The notes below the pieces were generated by a model. It saw only the letters and a program-made list of their open reading frames with translations, was not told the DNA's origin and searched no databases. From the NCBI GenBank assembly GCA_947065955.1, contig CAMSXY010000009.1:1-18835 (forward strand): a stretch of 18,835 nt of DNA, written 5' to 3'. The first letter of the stretch is position 1. Each line of letters opens with the position of its first letter. Below, piece by piece: positions 6,218-14,199 of the stretch. The position numbers and the translations under genes are program-made. The stretch is from an uncultured Caryophanales bacterium. Lineage in GTDB: Bacteria > Bacillota_I > Bacilli_A > RF39 > UBA660.

Positions 6218-7985
6218 GATAATTTTCTAAAAAAAGCAACATTTGCTCCACCACTTTTTCAGGTAAAATCTCTTGTAATTCCTCTTTACTCGCTTTTGTT
6301 ATATTTCCAATATTCTTATATTTTTTCAAAAGAAGTTTTTTCCTTTTTTCGCCAATTCCCTCGATTTGATCTAAAATACTAGAAATACTTCCCTTACTTC
6401 GAAGAGTTCTATGATAATGAATCGTAAAATTATGGACTTCATCTTGCATACGTTCTAAATAGTAAAACAGATTGCTTTGTTTATCAATAGCTACCTCTTC
6501 AATAGGATCGAAGGCTAAAAGAGAGGAAGTTGCATGATGATCATCTTTTTTAAGACCAACAATTGGAATAGGAAGCAAAAGACTATCAAGCACCTCACGA
6601 GCAACATGCATCTGACCAATTCCACCATCCACAATAATCAAATCGGGACGTTCTAACTGATCTTTTAAAACACGAAAATATCTTCTATAAATAACTTCTC
6701 GCATGGTGCCATAATCATCGTTTTTATCTACACTAATTTTAAACTTGCGATATTCATTTTTAGCAGGTTTTCCATCTATAAAAACAACCATTCCAGAAAC
6801 ATTAAAAGTTCCAAACAAATTGGAGTTATCAAAAAGTTCAATTCGATCTAATTTTTCTAATCGCAAAATCTTTCTTAACTCTTCATTAGCTTGAGTTGTT
6901 CTTTCTTCATTTCGATTAACAAGTTCAAAATTTTCCTGTAAAGAAATCTTTGCATTCTGAATTGCCATATGAACAATATTTTTCTTTGATCCCTTTTTAG
7001 GAGAAGTGACCTTGATTGTCAAAATTTCTTCTAAAAACTCCGCTCTTAGACTTTCTGGAACTAAGATTTCCTCTGGTAATAAAACACCTTTTTCATAAAA
7101 TTTCGCAATATATTCTTCTGTTTGGATAAAAGCTTCTTCTAAAAGAGGCATAATCTTAGAATGTCGTTCTACAATTTTTCCTCCACGAATGAAAAAAACT
7201 TGGACACATAAATACCCTTTCCATTCGAAAAAACCAAAAACATCAATTTCTTGGTCGCTTTGAATCTCAACTTCTTGTTTGGTAAGCGTAATATGAATAT
7301 AATCTAATAATTCTTTTAACTCCTTTGCCTTTTCAAATTCCAAGTTCTCCGCACATTTCTGCATTTCTTCCTCGATTTTTTTAGTAACAAGGCTTGGATC
7401 GCCTCTTAAAAAACGAATAATTTCCTTTTGCATTTGTTCTAATTTTAAAAAATCAACTTGTTTTGTACAATATCCTAGGCATTCCTTAATATGGTAATAA
7501 AGACAAGGTCTTTTTTGATAATTCTGACATTTCCTTAAAGGATACATTCGATTTAATAAATTAACAGTCGTTCTTGCAGCAGTTACATTGGGATAAGGAC
7601 CAAATAACCTAGTATGTCCTTTTTTCTTCCGATTAATATTTCGAATAACAGAAAGTCTTGGAACCTCCTCTTTTACAAGTTCAATATAAGGATAGCTCTT
7701 ATCATCCCGAAGTAAAATGTTATATTTAGGATCATGTTCTTTTATTAAATTAATTTCTAAAACAAAAGCCTCTTTCTCACTTCCTACAACCACATATTCA
7801 AAATCCACAATTTCACTAACAAGTTTTGCCGTTTTTCCCGTATGTTTTCCGCGAAAATAAGAAGATACACGATTTTTTAAATTCTTAGCTTTTCCAACAT
7901 AAATAATCACACCATCCTTATTTTTCATAAGATAACACCCAGGACGATCTGGAAGTAACGATAGTTTCTTTTTTATATAATCCAT
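6201..7985 (-). CDS. uvrC: UvrABC system protein C, nucleotide excision repair
   Basis: UvrC makes the 3' and 5' incisions around a DNA lesion after loading by UvrA and UvrB. Start is ATG 7985, with GAGGTG six bases upstream; the GTG at 7994 would lie inside that site. The protein has 594 residues, usual for UvrC. The N-terminal GIY-YIG nuclease is visible (RPGCY at 14-18 and YVGKAKNLKNR at 29-39, including catalytic Arg39). A central UVR/UvrB-binding helix pair follows (IEEEMQKCAENLEFEKAKEL), then the RNase H-like nuclease domain (IELFDNSN, DLIIVDGGIGQ). Paired HhH motifs close the protein (IEGIGEKRKKLLLKKY and following). A cysteine cluster (CLYYHIKECLGYC) between the first domains is typical. 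It is divergent from yigZ, with back-to-back promoters, and followed by its own terminator. Confidence 0.97.
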   Translation of the reverse strand: MDYIKKKLSLLPDRPGCYLMKNKDGVIIYVGKAKNLKNRVSSYFRGKHTGKTAKLVSEIVDFEYVVVGSEKEAFVLEINLIKEHDPKYNILLRDDKSYPYIELVKEEVPRLSVIRNINRKKKGHTRLFGPYPNVTAARTTVNLLNRMYPLRKCQNYQKRPCLYYHIKECLGYCTKQVDFLKLEQMQKEIIRFLRGDPSLVTKKIEEEMQKCAENLEFEKAKELKELLDYIHITLTKQEVEIQSDQEIDVFGFFEWKGYLCVQVFFIRGGKIVERHSKIMPLLEEAFIQTEEYIAKFYEKGVLLPEEILVPESLRAEFLEEILTIKVTSPKKGSKKNIVHMAIQNAKISLQENFELVNRNEERTTQANEELRKILRLEKLDRIELFDNSNLFGTFNVSGMVVFIDGKPAKNEYRKFKISVDKNDDYGTMREVIYRRYFRVLKDQLERPDLIIVDGGIGQMHVAREVLDSLLLPIPIVGLKKDDHHATSSLLAFDPIEEVAIDKQSNLFYYLERMQDEVHNFTIHYHRTLRSKGSISSILDQIEGIGEKRKKLLLKKYKNIGNITKASKEELQEILPEKVVEQMLLFLENYQQEKK

Positions 7986-8002
7986 ATCCTTCACCTCTTT
8001 TT

Positions 8003-8031
8003 ATTCTACCTTATTTTTTTGGAGTGTGCAA
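8003..8031 (-). promoter_or_regulatory. uvrC promoter
   Basis: TTGCAC, a 17-base spacer and TAGAAT on the minus strand, 17 bases upstream of the uvrC ATG. The implied leader is very short. Confidence 0.65.
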
Positions 8032-8035
8032 GATA

Positions 8036-8064
8036 TCGATTTTTTTATTTTTTTCTTGTATAAT
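8036..8064 (+). promoter_or_regulatory. yigZ promoter
   Basis: A perfect TATAAT (8059-8064) with a weak -35 (TCGATT) 17 bases upstream, just 14 bases before the yigZ ATG, so the leader would hold little more than the ribosome binding site. It lies back to back with the uvrC promoter. Confidence 0.45.
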
Positions 8065-8078
8065 AAAAGAGGTGAATT

Positions 8079-8651
8079 ATGAAAACAATTGAAAAAGAAG
8101 TCATTTCTGAATGGATAATTCAAAAATCTCGTTTCATTACCATTTTAACCCCCATTGAAAAAGAAGAAGATATTAAAACTATCCTTCTTCATATAAAAGA
8201 AAGCTACAAAGGTGCCACGCACTACTGTTATGCTTACCATCTAGAAGGAAAAATGCGTTTTGAAGATGATGGGGAACCCAATAAAACGGCTGGAATGCCT
8301 ATTTTAAACGTTCTTCAAAAAGAAAACTTAGACCATATTTTATGCATTGTAGTAAGATACTTTGGTGGAATAAAATTAGGCGCTGGGGGTCTTGTTCGAA
8401 GCTACACTAAAAGTGTTACAAACGCTTTAGAAAAAGCAACCTTTCATACCTTAGAAAAAAAGACAAAAGTTATTCTTACTTTTCCCTATGAACAAGAAAA
8501 AAAGATCCTATTTCTTTTAAAAGACAAAAAAATAGAAGAAAAAGAATATAGTAAAGAAATTACCTATACAGTATGGTTAAAAGAAGAAGAATTCGAAATT
8601 CTAAAGAGTGCCAATATTTTTTATGAAAAAAAAGAACAAGCCTTTCGATGA
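8079..8651 (+). CDS. yigZ: IMPACT-family protein YigZ (UPF0029/DUF1949)
   Basis: 190 residues, the usual length for bacterial IMPACT proteins. The N-terminal UPF0029 domain carries the family core: HYCYAY, FEDDGEPNKTAGMPIL and the highly conserved VRYFGGIKLGAGGL. A ferredoxin-like DUF1949 domain follows (about 125-190). The eukaryotic relative IMPACT regulates the GCN2 kinase; the bacterial proteins are thought to bind nucleic acid or ribosomes, and the exact role is not settled. AGAGGTG lies six bases before the ATG. This is the only plus-strand protein gene in the window. It ends 7 bases from the convergent tsf stop and appears to terminate on a small hairpin spanning its own stop. Confidence 0.93.
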   Translation: MKTIEKEVISEWIIQKSRFITILTPIEKEEDIKTILLHIKESYKGATHYCYAYHLEGKMRFEDDGEPNKTAGMPILNVLQKENLDHILCIVVRYFGGIKLGAGGLVRSYTKSVTNALEKATFHTLEKKTKVILTFPYEQEKKILFLLKDKKIEEKEYSKEITYTVWLKEEEFEILKSANIFYEKKEQAFR

Positions 8652-8660
8652 CTTGTTTTT
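8635..8660 (+). terminator. Possible yigZ terminator at its stop codon
   Basis: AACAAG (8635-8640) and CTTGTT (8652-8657) form a six-base stem, extendable by a G-U pair, with an 11-base loop carrying the end of yigZ, followed by T residues. Weak, but well placed between convergent genes. Confidence 0.35.
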
Positions 8661-9543
8661 AGTTATTTTGAATTTGTTTTGCAACTTCTTCAGCAAAGTT
8701 TTCTTCTCTTTTCTCCATTCCTTCTCCTACTTCAAAACGAATCATAGAAGTAATAGAACCTCCATTTAAAGAGACATATTTAGAAACGGTTTCTTTATTC
8801 TCTGCTTTTATAAAGATTTGATCCTCTAAACAAACTTCCTCATAATATTTTTTAACTTTTCCAACTAAAATTTGATCTAGACGAGCTTCTTCCTTCCCTT
8901 CATTAAGAAGTTGTTCTCTCATAATTTCTTTTTCTTTTTCTAAAACTTCACTTGGAACATCCTCACTTTTTACATATAAAGGTCTCATAGCAGCAGCGTG
9001 CATAGCAACTTCTTTAGCAACTTCCGCACTAGCTCCCTCTATTACAGTAAGAGCAGCAATTCGTCCTCCCATATGTAAGTAAGAACCAAAAAATTCACTA
9101 TCTTTCTTTTCAATTTTAGAAAATCTTCGGAAACTTAATTTTTCTCCAATTGTTGCTGTTTTGGAAATAATTAAATCTTCTAAAGTACCTTCCCCATAAG
9201 GTAATTTTAAAGCAGCTTCTACATTTCCATCTTCTACCTCTTCTTTTAAAAGAGTCTGAAGCATTACATCTACAAGTTGTTTAAATTCTTCGTTTTTAGC
9301 AACAAAGTCTGTTTCTGAATTTAATTCAAGAATAACACCTTTATTTCCTTCAACTAAAATAGCAGCAACACCTTCTGCCGCAATACGATCTGCCTTTTTA
9401 GCTGCTTTGGAAATTCCTTTTTCACGAAGCCAATCCATAGCAGCATCCATATTTCCTTCGGTTGCTTCTAAGGCTTTTTTACAATCAAGCATACCCGCTC
9501 CAGATTTTTCTCTAAGTTCTTTTACTAAATTTGCACTTATCAT
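8659..9543 (-). CDS. tsf: Translation elongation factor Ts
   Basis: EF-Ts is the guanine-nucleotide exchange factor that recycles EF-Tu from its GDP to its GTP form in the cytoplasm. The ATG at 9543 is chosen because AGGAAG precedes it and the protein then starts as EF-Ts does (MISANLVKELREKSGAGMLD); the frame stays open for another 25 codons upstream without support. The N-terminal UBA-like domain is followed by the conserved TDFVAKN motif that contacts EF-Tu. Total length is 294 residues, typical of Bacillota. The gene follows rpsB, the usual order, but a strong palindromic terminator and a promoter of its own lie between them. No damage is seen. Confidence 0.97.
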   Translation of the reverse strand: MISANLVKELREKSGAGMLDCKKALEATEGNMDAAMDWLREKGISKAAKKADRIAAEGVAAILVEGNKGVILELNSETDFVAKNEEFKQLVDVMLQTLLKEEVEDGNVEAALKLPYGEGTLEDLIISKTATIGEKLSFRRFSKIEKKDSEFFGSYLHMGGRIAALTVIEGASAEVAKEVAMHAAAMRPLYVKSEDVPSEVLEKEKEIMREQLLNEGKEEARLDQILVGKVKKYYEEVCLEDQIFIKAENKETVSKYVSLNGGSITSMIRFEVGEGMEKREENFAEEVAKQIQNN

Positions 9544-9564
9544 ATTATCTTCCTTTCTATTTCT

Positions 9565-9593
9565 ATTATATACGAAAATGCTTTCTATAGCAA
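9565..9593 (-). promoter_or_regulatory. tsf promoter
   Basis: TTGCTA, a 17-base spacer and a perfect TATAAT on the minus strand, between the rpsB terminator and the tsf ATG (22 bases upstream of it). It allows tsf to be transcribed separately from rpsB. Confidence 0.7.
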
Positions 9594-9594
9594 T

Positions 9595-9624
9595 AAAAAG
9601 ATGATTTTTAAAAATCATCTTTTT
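9595..9624 (-). terminator. Perfect 30-base palindrome between rpsB and tsf
   Basis: A 15-base arm (AAAAAGATGATTTTT) and its exact reverse complement meet with no spacer, four bases after the rpsB stop. Read on the minus strand, the right end of the hairpin is a T-run, so it should act as an intrinsic terminator or attenuator between rpsB and tsf. Symmetry means it could also stop plus-strand read-through from yigZ. Confidence 0.75.
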
Positions 9625-9628
9625 TGGT

Positions 9629-10654
9629 CTATTTTAAACTATCAATAAGTTCAGCTTTTTTCATAGTAGAATATCCTTTGATATTGCGGTCTTTAGCCAT
9701 ATCACGAAGTTCATTAACAGTTAAATTAGAATAATCTATTTGTTCTGTGGCTTTTTCTTGAACTTTTTCTTCTTTATTTTCTACTTTTTCTTTTTTAACA
9801 TCTGTTTTATCAAATGATTTTCTTTCAAATGGTTTTTTAAATCCACCTCGATTATCATTTCGACCTTCAAATCTTCTTGGACGATCTTCTTTTTTCTTTA
9901 CAGAATCAACAGCTTTTTGCATAATTTCACTAACATCTTTTTTATCGTCTTGTGAAACATAATCAACTAGTTTTCCACCATGAGCTTCTACAATCGCATT
10001 TGCCATAACACCTGTAATAAGTTTTACAGCACGAATCGCATCATCGTTTCCAGGAATAACATAATCTACATCATCTGGATCACAATTAGTATCTACAATT
10101 CCAAATACAGGAATATGTAATTTGCGAGCTTCACGAATAGCGATATATTCTTTAGAAGGATCTACAATAAACATTGCTTCTGGAAGTTTATGCATTTCAC
10201 GAATTCCACATAAAACTTTATTTAATTTGTCATATTCCTTCTTAAGTCCAATAACCTCTTTCTTAGGTAGAACTTCAAAAACACCATTTTTCTCCATGTT
10301 TTCGATTTCTTCAAGTCTTTTAACTCTTCCACGAATTGTTTTAAAGTTTGTAAGTGTTCCTCCTAGCCATCTTTCTGTTACATAGTAAGATTCACTACGA
10401 ATAGCTTCATCATGAATGGCTTCTTGAGCTTGTTTTCTCGTTCCAACGAATAAAACTTTTCCACCATTTTCTACAATTGCTTTTAAAGCTGCATAAGCTT
10501 CTTCAATTTTTTTTGCTGTTTTCTGTAAATCAATAATATAAATATCATCACGAGATGTGAAAATATATTCTTTCATTTTTGGATTCCATCTTTTCGTTTG
10601 ATGTCCAAAGTGAACACCTGCTTCTAACAAGTAATTCATAGATACAACTGACAT
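9629..10654 (-). CDS. rpsB: 30S ribosomal protein S2 with C-terminal Rho_N-like extension
   Basis: S2 binds the 30S subunit near the head-body junction and is needed for S1 binding and translation initiation where S1 is present. The start at ATG 10654 has an AAAGGAGG site and gives the canonical S2 opening (LLEAGVHFGHQTKRWNPKM). The S2 fold runs to about residue 225 (ERWLGGTLTN at 94-103, IPVFGIVDTNCDPDDVDY at 181-198). Ordinary S2 is about 230-260 residues; this one has 341. The extra part is a charged, disordered-looking linker (about 235-308) with an Arg/Gly/Phe-rich patch (PRRFEGRNDNRGGF). It is followed by a compact domain at 309-341 (LTVNELRDMAKDRNIKGY, then KKAELIDSL) that closely matches the Rho_N/SAP-like helix-extended-loop-helix motif. 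S2 identity is certain; Rho_N assignment is by pattern. Confidence 0.97.
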   Translation of the reverse strand: MSVVSMNYLLEAGVHFGHQTKRWNPKMKEYIFTSRDDIYIIDLQKTAKKIEEAYAALKAIVENGGKVLFVGTRKQAQEAIHDEAIRSESYYVTERWLGGTLTNFKTIRGRVKRLEEIENMEKNGVFEVLPKKEVIGLKKEYDKLNKVLCGIREMHKLPEAMFIVDPSKEYIAIREARKLHIPVFGIVDTNCDPDDVDYVIPGNDDAIRAVKLITGVMANAIVEAHGGKLVDYVSQDDKKDVSEIMQKAVDSVKKKEDRPRRFEGRNDNRGGFKKPFERKSFDKTDVKKEKVENKEEKVQEKATEQIDYSNLTVNELRDMAKDRNIKGYSTMKKAELIDSLK

Positions 10655-10704
10655 AAAATTCCTCCTTTTGTTTGTTCTTCCGAATACTTCTTTTATACCA
10701 CCTT

Positions 10705-10751
10705 TTGGCACTCGACATAAAAATTCATATCCGTGTTTTTTAAAAAGCCAA
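10705..10751 (-). promoter_or_regulatory. Possible structured leader of rpsB mRNA
   Basis: The leader between promoter and rpsB start is about 95 bases. TTGGC at its 5' end (minus strand, 10747-10751) can pair with GCCAA (10705-10709), enclosing an AC/GT pair and a smaller GATAT/ATGTC hairpin. This may be an autoregulatory S2-binding element or just a stabilising 5' hairpin. Only base pairing supports it. Confidence 0.35.
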
Positions 10752-10755
10752 TGTT

Positions 10756-10784
10756 ATTATACCATTAATTATATGCATCTGCAA
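10756..10784 (-). promoter_or_regulatory. rpsB promoter
   Basis: TTGCAG, a 17-base spacer and TATAAT on the minus strand, about 100 bases upstream of the rpsB ATG. Confidence 0.75.
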
Positions 10785-10814
10785 TTATTTTTTTGAATAT
10801 TTTGAATTTTAAAG

Positions 10815-10851
10815 AAAAAAAGATACTCTAGGTAAAAATAGACTATCTTTT
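10815..10851 (-). terminator. Terminator of the anchored-protein gene
   Basis: Stem AAAAGATA with TATCTTTT plus an inner CTA/TAG pairing, followed on the minus strand by a T-run. It lies about 10 bases after the stop at 10862. Confidence 0.7.
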
Positions 10852-10861
10852 CTAATAAAAA

Positions 10862-11701
10862 TTATTTTACAATTTCAGAGTGATCCCAATAATAATGTCC
10901 TTGATATTTTTTAAAAGTATGTTTGTAAGTTACTGCACTATCTGGATATTTTTTTAGAGCTTTTTGAAATATTTTTTCGATACTTTCTATAGCTTGGCCT
11001 TCCTCTAGTTCATTTTGAAGAGAAAAATCTATCATATCACTATAAATAGCATATATACCTTCAACAACTGTCCCATAAAGAACTCGATCAAATAAATAAA
11101 TTTCTTCCTCATTTTCAGATAATTCAACTTTATCAACGTTAGCACCAAAAATTTCGCCATAGGTTTCAGGTATTTTGCAGGTACTTCCACCCGCTATCGC
11201 TTTATAATATCCATCTATCAACTGAAAAGAAGTATAATCTGTACTATAAAATTGTACAGTTGTTTTTAAAGAAACATTTCCAAATAAATTGGGAATTTCC
11301 TTTTTTACATCTTCTAAAGCTACACGGCAAACAGGTTCCCCAAAAGATGGGTCATAAGTATTAATTCGACTAACAGCGATTTGCGTAAGTTGTTCATCGG
11401 TAATATCTGAAATACTAATCTTTCCTTTTGCATCATAAAATCTATGACGATCTAAAACTTCTGTTAAAACTTCTGTACTAATATTGTTAGGATTTTCAAT
11501 TTTTGATTCACTTTCTGAATCATCGTCATCCTCTTCTTCATTTGGATTGTTATTTTCTTCCTGATTTCCTTGGTTATTTTGGTTATCATTTACATCAGGA
11601 TCTTTTTCCTTATTAAAATTCTGATATACACCAAAACTTCCCAAACCAACCACAAGTATCGCTAAAACAAGTCCTAAAATAATTTTATCTTTTTGTTGCA
11701 T
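10862..11701 (-). CDS. Membrane-anchored extracytoplasmic protein, unknown function
   Basis: 279 residues with a good AGAGGTG site before ATG 11701. One N-terminal membrane helix (about 7-27) is followed by an Asn/Gln/Glu/Asp-rich, low-complexity linker (about 30-70) ending in an acidic run (EEEDDDDSESES). An outside domain of about 200 residues follows. This domain has exactly two cysteines (C125 and C175), which could form a disulfide, and a Tyr-rich C-terminus (KKYQGHYYWDHSE). There is no lipobox, sortase signal or catalytic motif, and I do not recognise the family. It is a single-gene unit with its own promoter and terminator between the P-type ATPase and rpsB. Topology with the C-terminus outside is predicted from the helix position and the polar linker. 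A cell-envelope or sensor role is possible but not shown. Confidence 0.85.
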   Translation of the reverse strand: MQQKDKIILGLVLAILVVGLGSFGVYQNFNKEKDPDVNDNQNNQGNQEENNNPNEEEDDDDSESESKIENPNNISTEVLTEVLDRHRFYDAKGKISISDITDEQLTQIAVSRINTYDPSFGEPVCRVALEDVKKEIPNLFGNVSLKTTVQFYSTDYTSFQLIDGYYKAIAGGSTCKIPETYGEIFGANVDKVELSENEEEIYLFDRVLYGTVVEGIYAIYSDMIDFSLQNELEEGQAIESIEKIFQKALKKYPDSAVTYKHTFKKYQGHYYWDHSEIVK

Positions 11702-11724
11702 TAAGCACCTCTTTCTTAATTGAT

Positions 11725-11753
11725 ATAATAACAGAAAAAAGTAAACTTTGCAA
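11725..11753 (-). promoter_or_regulatory. Promoter of the anchored-protein gene
   Basis: TTGCAA, a 17-base spacer and TATTAT on the minus strand, 23 bases upstream of ATG 11701. Confidence 0.65.
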
Positions 11754-11787
11754 TATTAAAAAACACTTTTTATGAACATTATGAATA

Positions 11788-14088
11788 TTATACTTTAAAA
11801 GTTTTTGGTTTCTTGCGAACAAACCACTCAAATAAAAGCGTATTGACTTCATATAAAAGAAGAGAAATAACCATAAGAATAGCTAAAATAGAAAGTAAAA
11901 AAGGCGTCAAAATAGATAGAGAAAAAAGTTCCCGAAATCCAATAGCCCCCACCCCAAAACAAATAATCATAATTGTAACTAAAAAAAGGCGATATCCGTT
12001 AAATGGTTTACTAATACGAATTAAAAGCATAAAAGCAGTAAAACCTGTAATAATAACGGATAAAGTAGAAATGTCATCGGCATGTAAAGAAAAGAAAAAA
12101 CCAAATAATCGAACAATTAAAACATTACACATAATCGTAAGCGAAGTTGGAAAAGATTTCGATAAAACATTGACTAAAAAAGATCCTTTTACACGCTCAC
12201 GATTTGGCTCAAGAGCCAAAAAGAAAGCAGGAATTCCAATTGTAAAAATACTCATCAGGGTAAGTTGAATGGGAACAAAGGGATAACTAAAATTTAAAAA
12301 TAAAAAGATAACTGCTAAAAGGAGAGAATACATCGTTTTACATAAAAATAAACTTGCCGATCTTTCCACATTGTTAATAGTTCTTCTTCCCTCATATACC
12401 ACATCAGGTAATGTTTCAAAACTAGAATCCAATAAAACAATTTCAGAGACATTTCGAGCAGCCTCACTTCCACTGGGAAGTGCAATACTAATATCCGATT
12501 CTTTTAAAGCTAAAACATCATTAACCCCGTCCCCTACAAAAGCTACAGTATGTTCCTTCTTTAAAGCTTGAATCAATTCTTTTTTTTGAATAGGGGTTAC
12601 CCGTCCAAAAATAGAATATTTAGAAACTGCACTTTCCATATCTTTAGAATCTAAAGTAGTGGCATCAATACCTTCCCCAACAATTCCAACTTCTCTAGCA
12701 ATCCTTTTTACACTATCAATGTTATCTCCAGAAATAACCTTAATATCCACTTTTTGATTTCGAAAATATTCAAGTGTTTGAATCGCACTTTTTCGGATCT
12801 TATCTTTTAATAAAATTAAACAAATCACTTCTATCTCTGAAGGAATTTTTTCTTCTAATTTCTTTGTACGTCCAACCATAAGAACACGATATTTTTCAAA
12901 ATAAGATTCCATACCTTTTCTTTTTTCTTTATCGGGAATTAAAATATCGGGAGCCCCAATATAATAAGTTCCATATTCTTCAAAATCTACAGCACTATAT
13001 TTTCGTTCCGAAGAAAAGGAAATCATATTTTTCACTTTCCAAGTCGCTTCCTTTTGATACTTTTTACAAATTGCTTGCATAGTAGAAGATGTTTCACTCA
13101 AATTACAACAAAGATTATTTAAAATGAGATCCATGGAAACATCCTCTTTAAAAGGAATCACCTCTAATACTTCTTGTTCTCCCTCTGTTAGAGTCCCCGT
13201 TTTATCTAAACAAATAGTATCCACACGAGCCAGTGTTTCAATACAATATAATTCTTGAACTAATATATTTTTACGAGAAAGCCTAAGAACACTCACCGCA
13301 AGAACTGTACTAGTAAGTAAAACAAGTCCTTCTGGAATCATTCCAATAATTGCAGCTACGGTTGCCACAACTGCACCTTGAAAAGTACTCCCATCCACAC
13401 CCAATTGATTATAAAAAAGAAAGCCTCCAATAGGAAGAATGGAAAAAGAAATCCATTTAATAATTTTATTTAAAGAATTCATAATTTCAGAATGAACTCG
13501 TTTTATATATTTAGCATCTTTAGAGATTTTATAAGTATAGTTATCCTCTCCTACATGAATAACTTTAGCTTTACAGTTTCCACTTACAATAAAACTTCCA
13601 GATAAAATAATATCCCCTTTTCCTTTTAATATAGAATCGGATTCTCCTGTAATATAAGACTCATTTACCTCTACACTCCCCGATAAAATTTTCGCATCTG
13701 TAACAACTTGATTTCCAATTTGTAAACAAAGCAAATCATCTAAGACAACCTCATCTAATTTAATTTTTTCCTTTTTTCCTTCTCTTATAACAAAGATTTG
13801 ACTACTAGCAATAAGAGATAACTTATCAATCGCCATTTTAGATCGAATTTCCTGTATAATACTAATAAAAGTATTACAAAAAACAACTCCTAAAAAAAGA
13901 AGATTTTTATAAGAGCCTACGAATAATATGGCCATTCCTAAAGCAAAATTTAATAAATTAAATAAAGTAAAGATATTTCCAAAAATAATTTGGGATATCG
14001 TTTTTGTTTTGACAGAAGTGTCATAATTAACAAGTCCTTTATCAATACGTTCTAAAACTTCTTCCTTTGTTAAACCAATTGTTTCCAT
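11788..14088 (-). CDS. Cation-translocating P-type ATPase (CtpE/YfgQ-like)
   Basis: Membrane pump that moves a cation using an aspartyl-phosphate intermediate. Actuator motif TGES is at 147-150, membrane motif IPEGL at 251-255, phosphorylation site DKTGT at 295-299 (Asp295), nucleotide-binding KYSA at 363-366, and hinge GDGVND at 519-524. Length is 766 residues with about ten membrane helices (two, two and six), and no N-terminal metal-binding domain and no CPC motif. This argues against a copper or zinc pump and for the P-type ATPases typified by mycobacterial CtpE and Lactococcus YfgQ, for which calcium uptake has been reported. The ion here is inferred, not shown. ATG 14088 has a modest AAGGGA site. 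No clear terminator follows, so read-through into the anchored-protein gene is possible. Confidence 0.92.
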   Translation of the reverse strand: METIGLTKEEVLERIDKGLVNYDTSVKTKTISQIIFGNIFTLFNLLNFALGMAILFVGSYKNLLFLGVVFCNTFISIIQEIRSKMAIDKLSLIASSQIFVIREGKKEKIKLDEVVLDDLLCLQIGNQVVTDAKILSGSVEVNESYITGESDSILKGKGDIILSGSFIVSGNCKAKVIHVGEDNYTYKISKDAKYIKRVHSEIMNSLNKIIKWISFSILPIGGFLFYNQLGVDGSTFQGAVVATVAAIIGMIPEGLVLLTSTVLAVSVLRLSRKNILVQELYCIETLARVDTICLDKTGTLTEGEQEVLEVIPFKEDVSMDLILNNLCCNLSETSSTMQAICKKYQKEATWKVKNMISFSSERKYSAVDFEEYGTYYIGAPDILIPDKEKRKGMESYFEKYRVLMVGRTKKLEEKIPSEIEVICLILLKDKIRKSAIQTLEYFRNQKVDIKVISGDNIDSVKRIAREVGIVGEGIDATTLDSKDMESAVSKYSIFGRVTPIQKKELIQALKKEHTVAFVGDGVNDVLALKESDISIALPSGSEAARNVSEIVLLDSSFETLPDVVYEGRRTINNVERSASLFLCKTMYSLLLAVIFLFLNFSYPFVPIQLTLMSIFTIGIPAFFLALEPNRERVKGSFLVNVLSKSFPTSLTIMCNVLIVRLFGFFFSLHADDISTLSVIITGFTAFMLLIRISKPFNGYRLFLVTIMIICFGVGAIGFRELFSLSILTPFLLSILAILMVISLLLYEVNTLLFEWFVRKKPKTFKV

Positions 14089-14116
14089 CTTAAAATCCCT
14101 TATCTTTCGCTTTTTT

Positions 14117-14145
14117 ACTATACCACAATATCCCTAATTTAGCAA
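14117..14145 (-). promoter_or_regulatory. P-type ATPase promoter
   Basis: TTGCTA, a 17-base spacer and TATAGT on the minus strand, 28 bases upstream of ATG 14088. Confidence 0.65.
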
Positions 14146-14177
14146 GAATCATACAGGTATTATTTTTTACAAAAATA

Positions 14178-14199
14178 AAAAAAGCATACTTGCTCTTTT
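14178..14199 (-). terminator. Amidotransferase gene terminator overlapping its stop
   Basis: Nine-base stem (AAAAGAGCA with TGCTTTTTT, one G-U pair) and a 4-base loop on the minus strand. The stem overlaps the stop codon at 14198-14200 and is followed by T-rich sequence. Confidence 0.7.

Noticed and set aside
9544..9618. Longer N-terminus for EF-Ts
   Set aside because: The extra 25 codons run through the promoter and terminator region and match nothing in EF-Ts.
11813..12268. Plus-strand open frame of 151 codons opposite the P-type ATPase
   Set aside because: It is basic, low-complexity antisense of a conserved gene and has no ribosome binding site.
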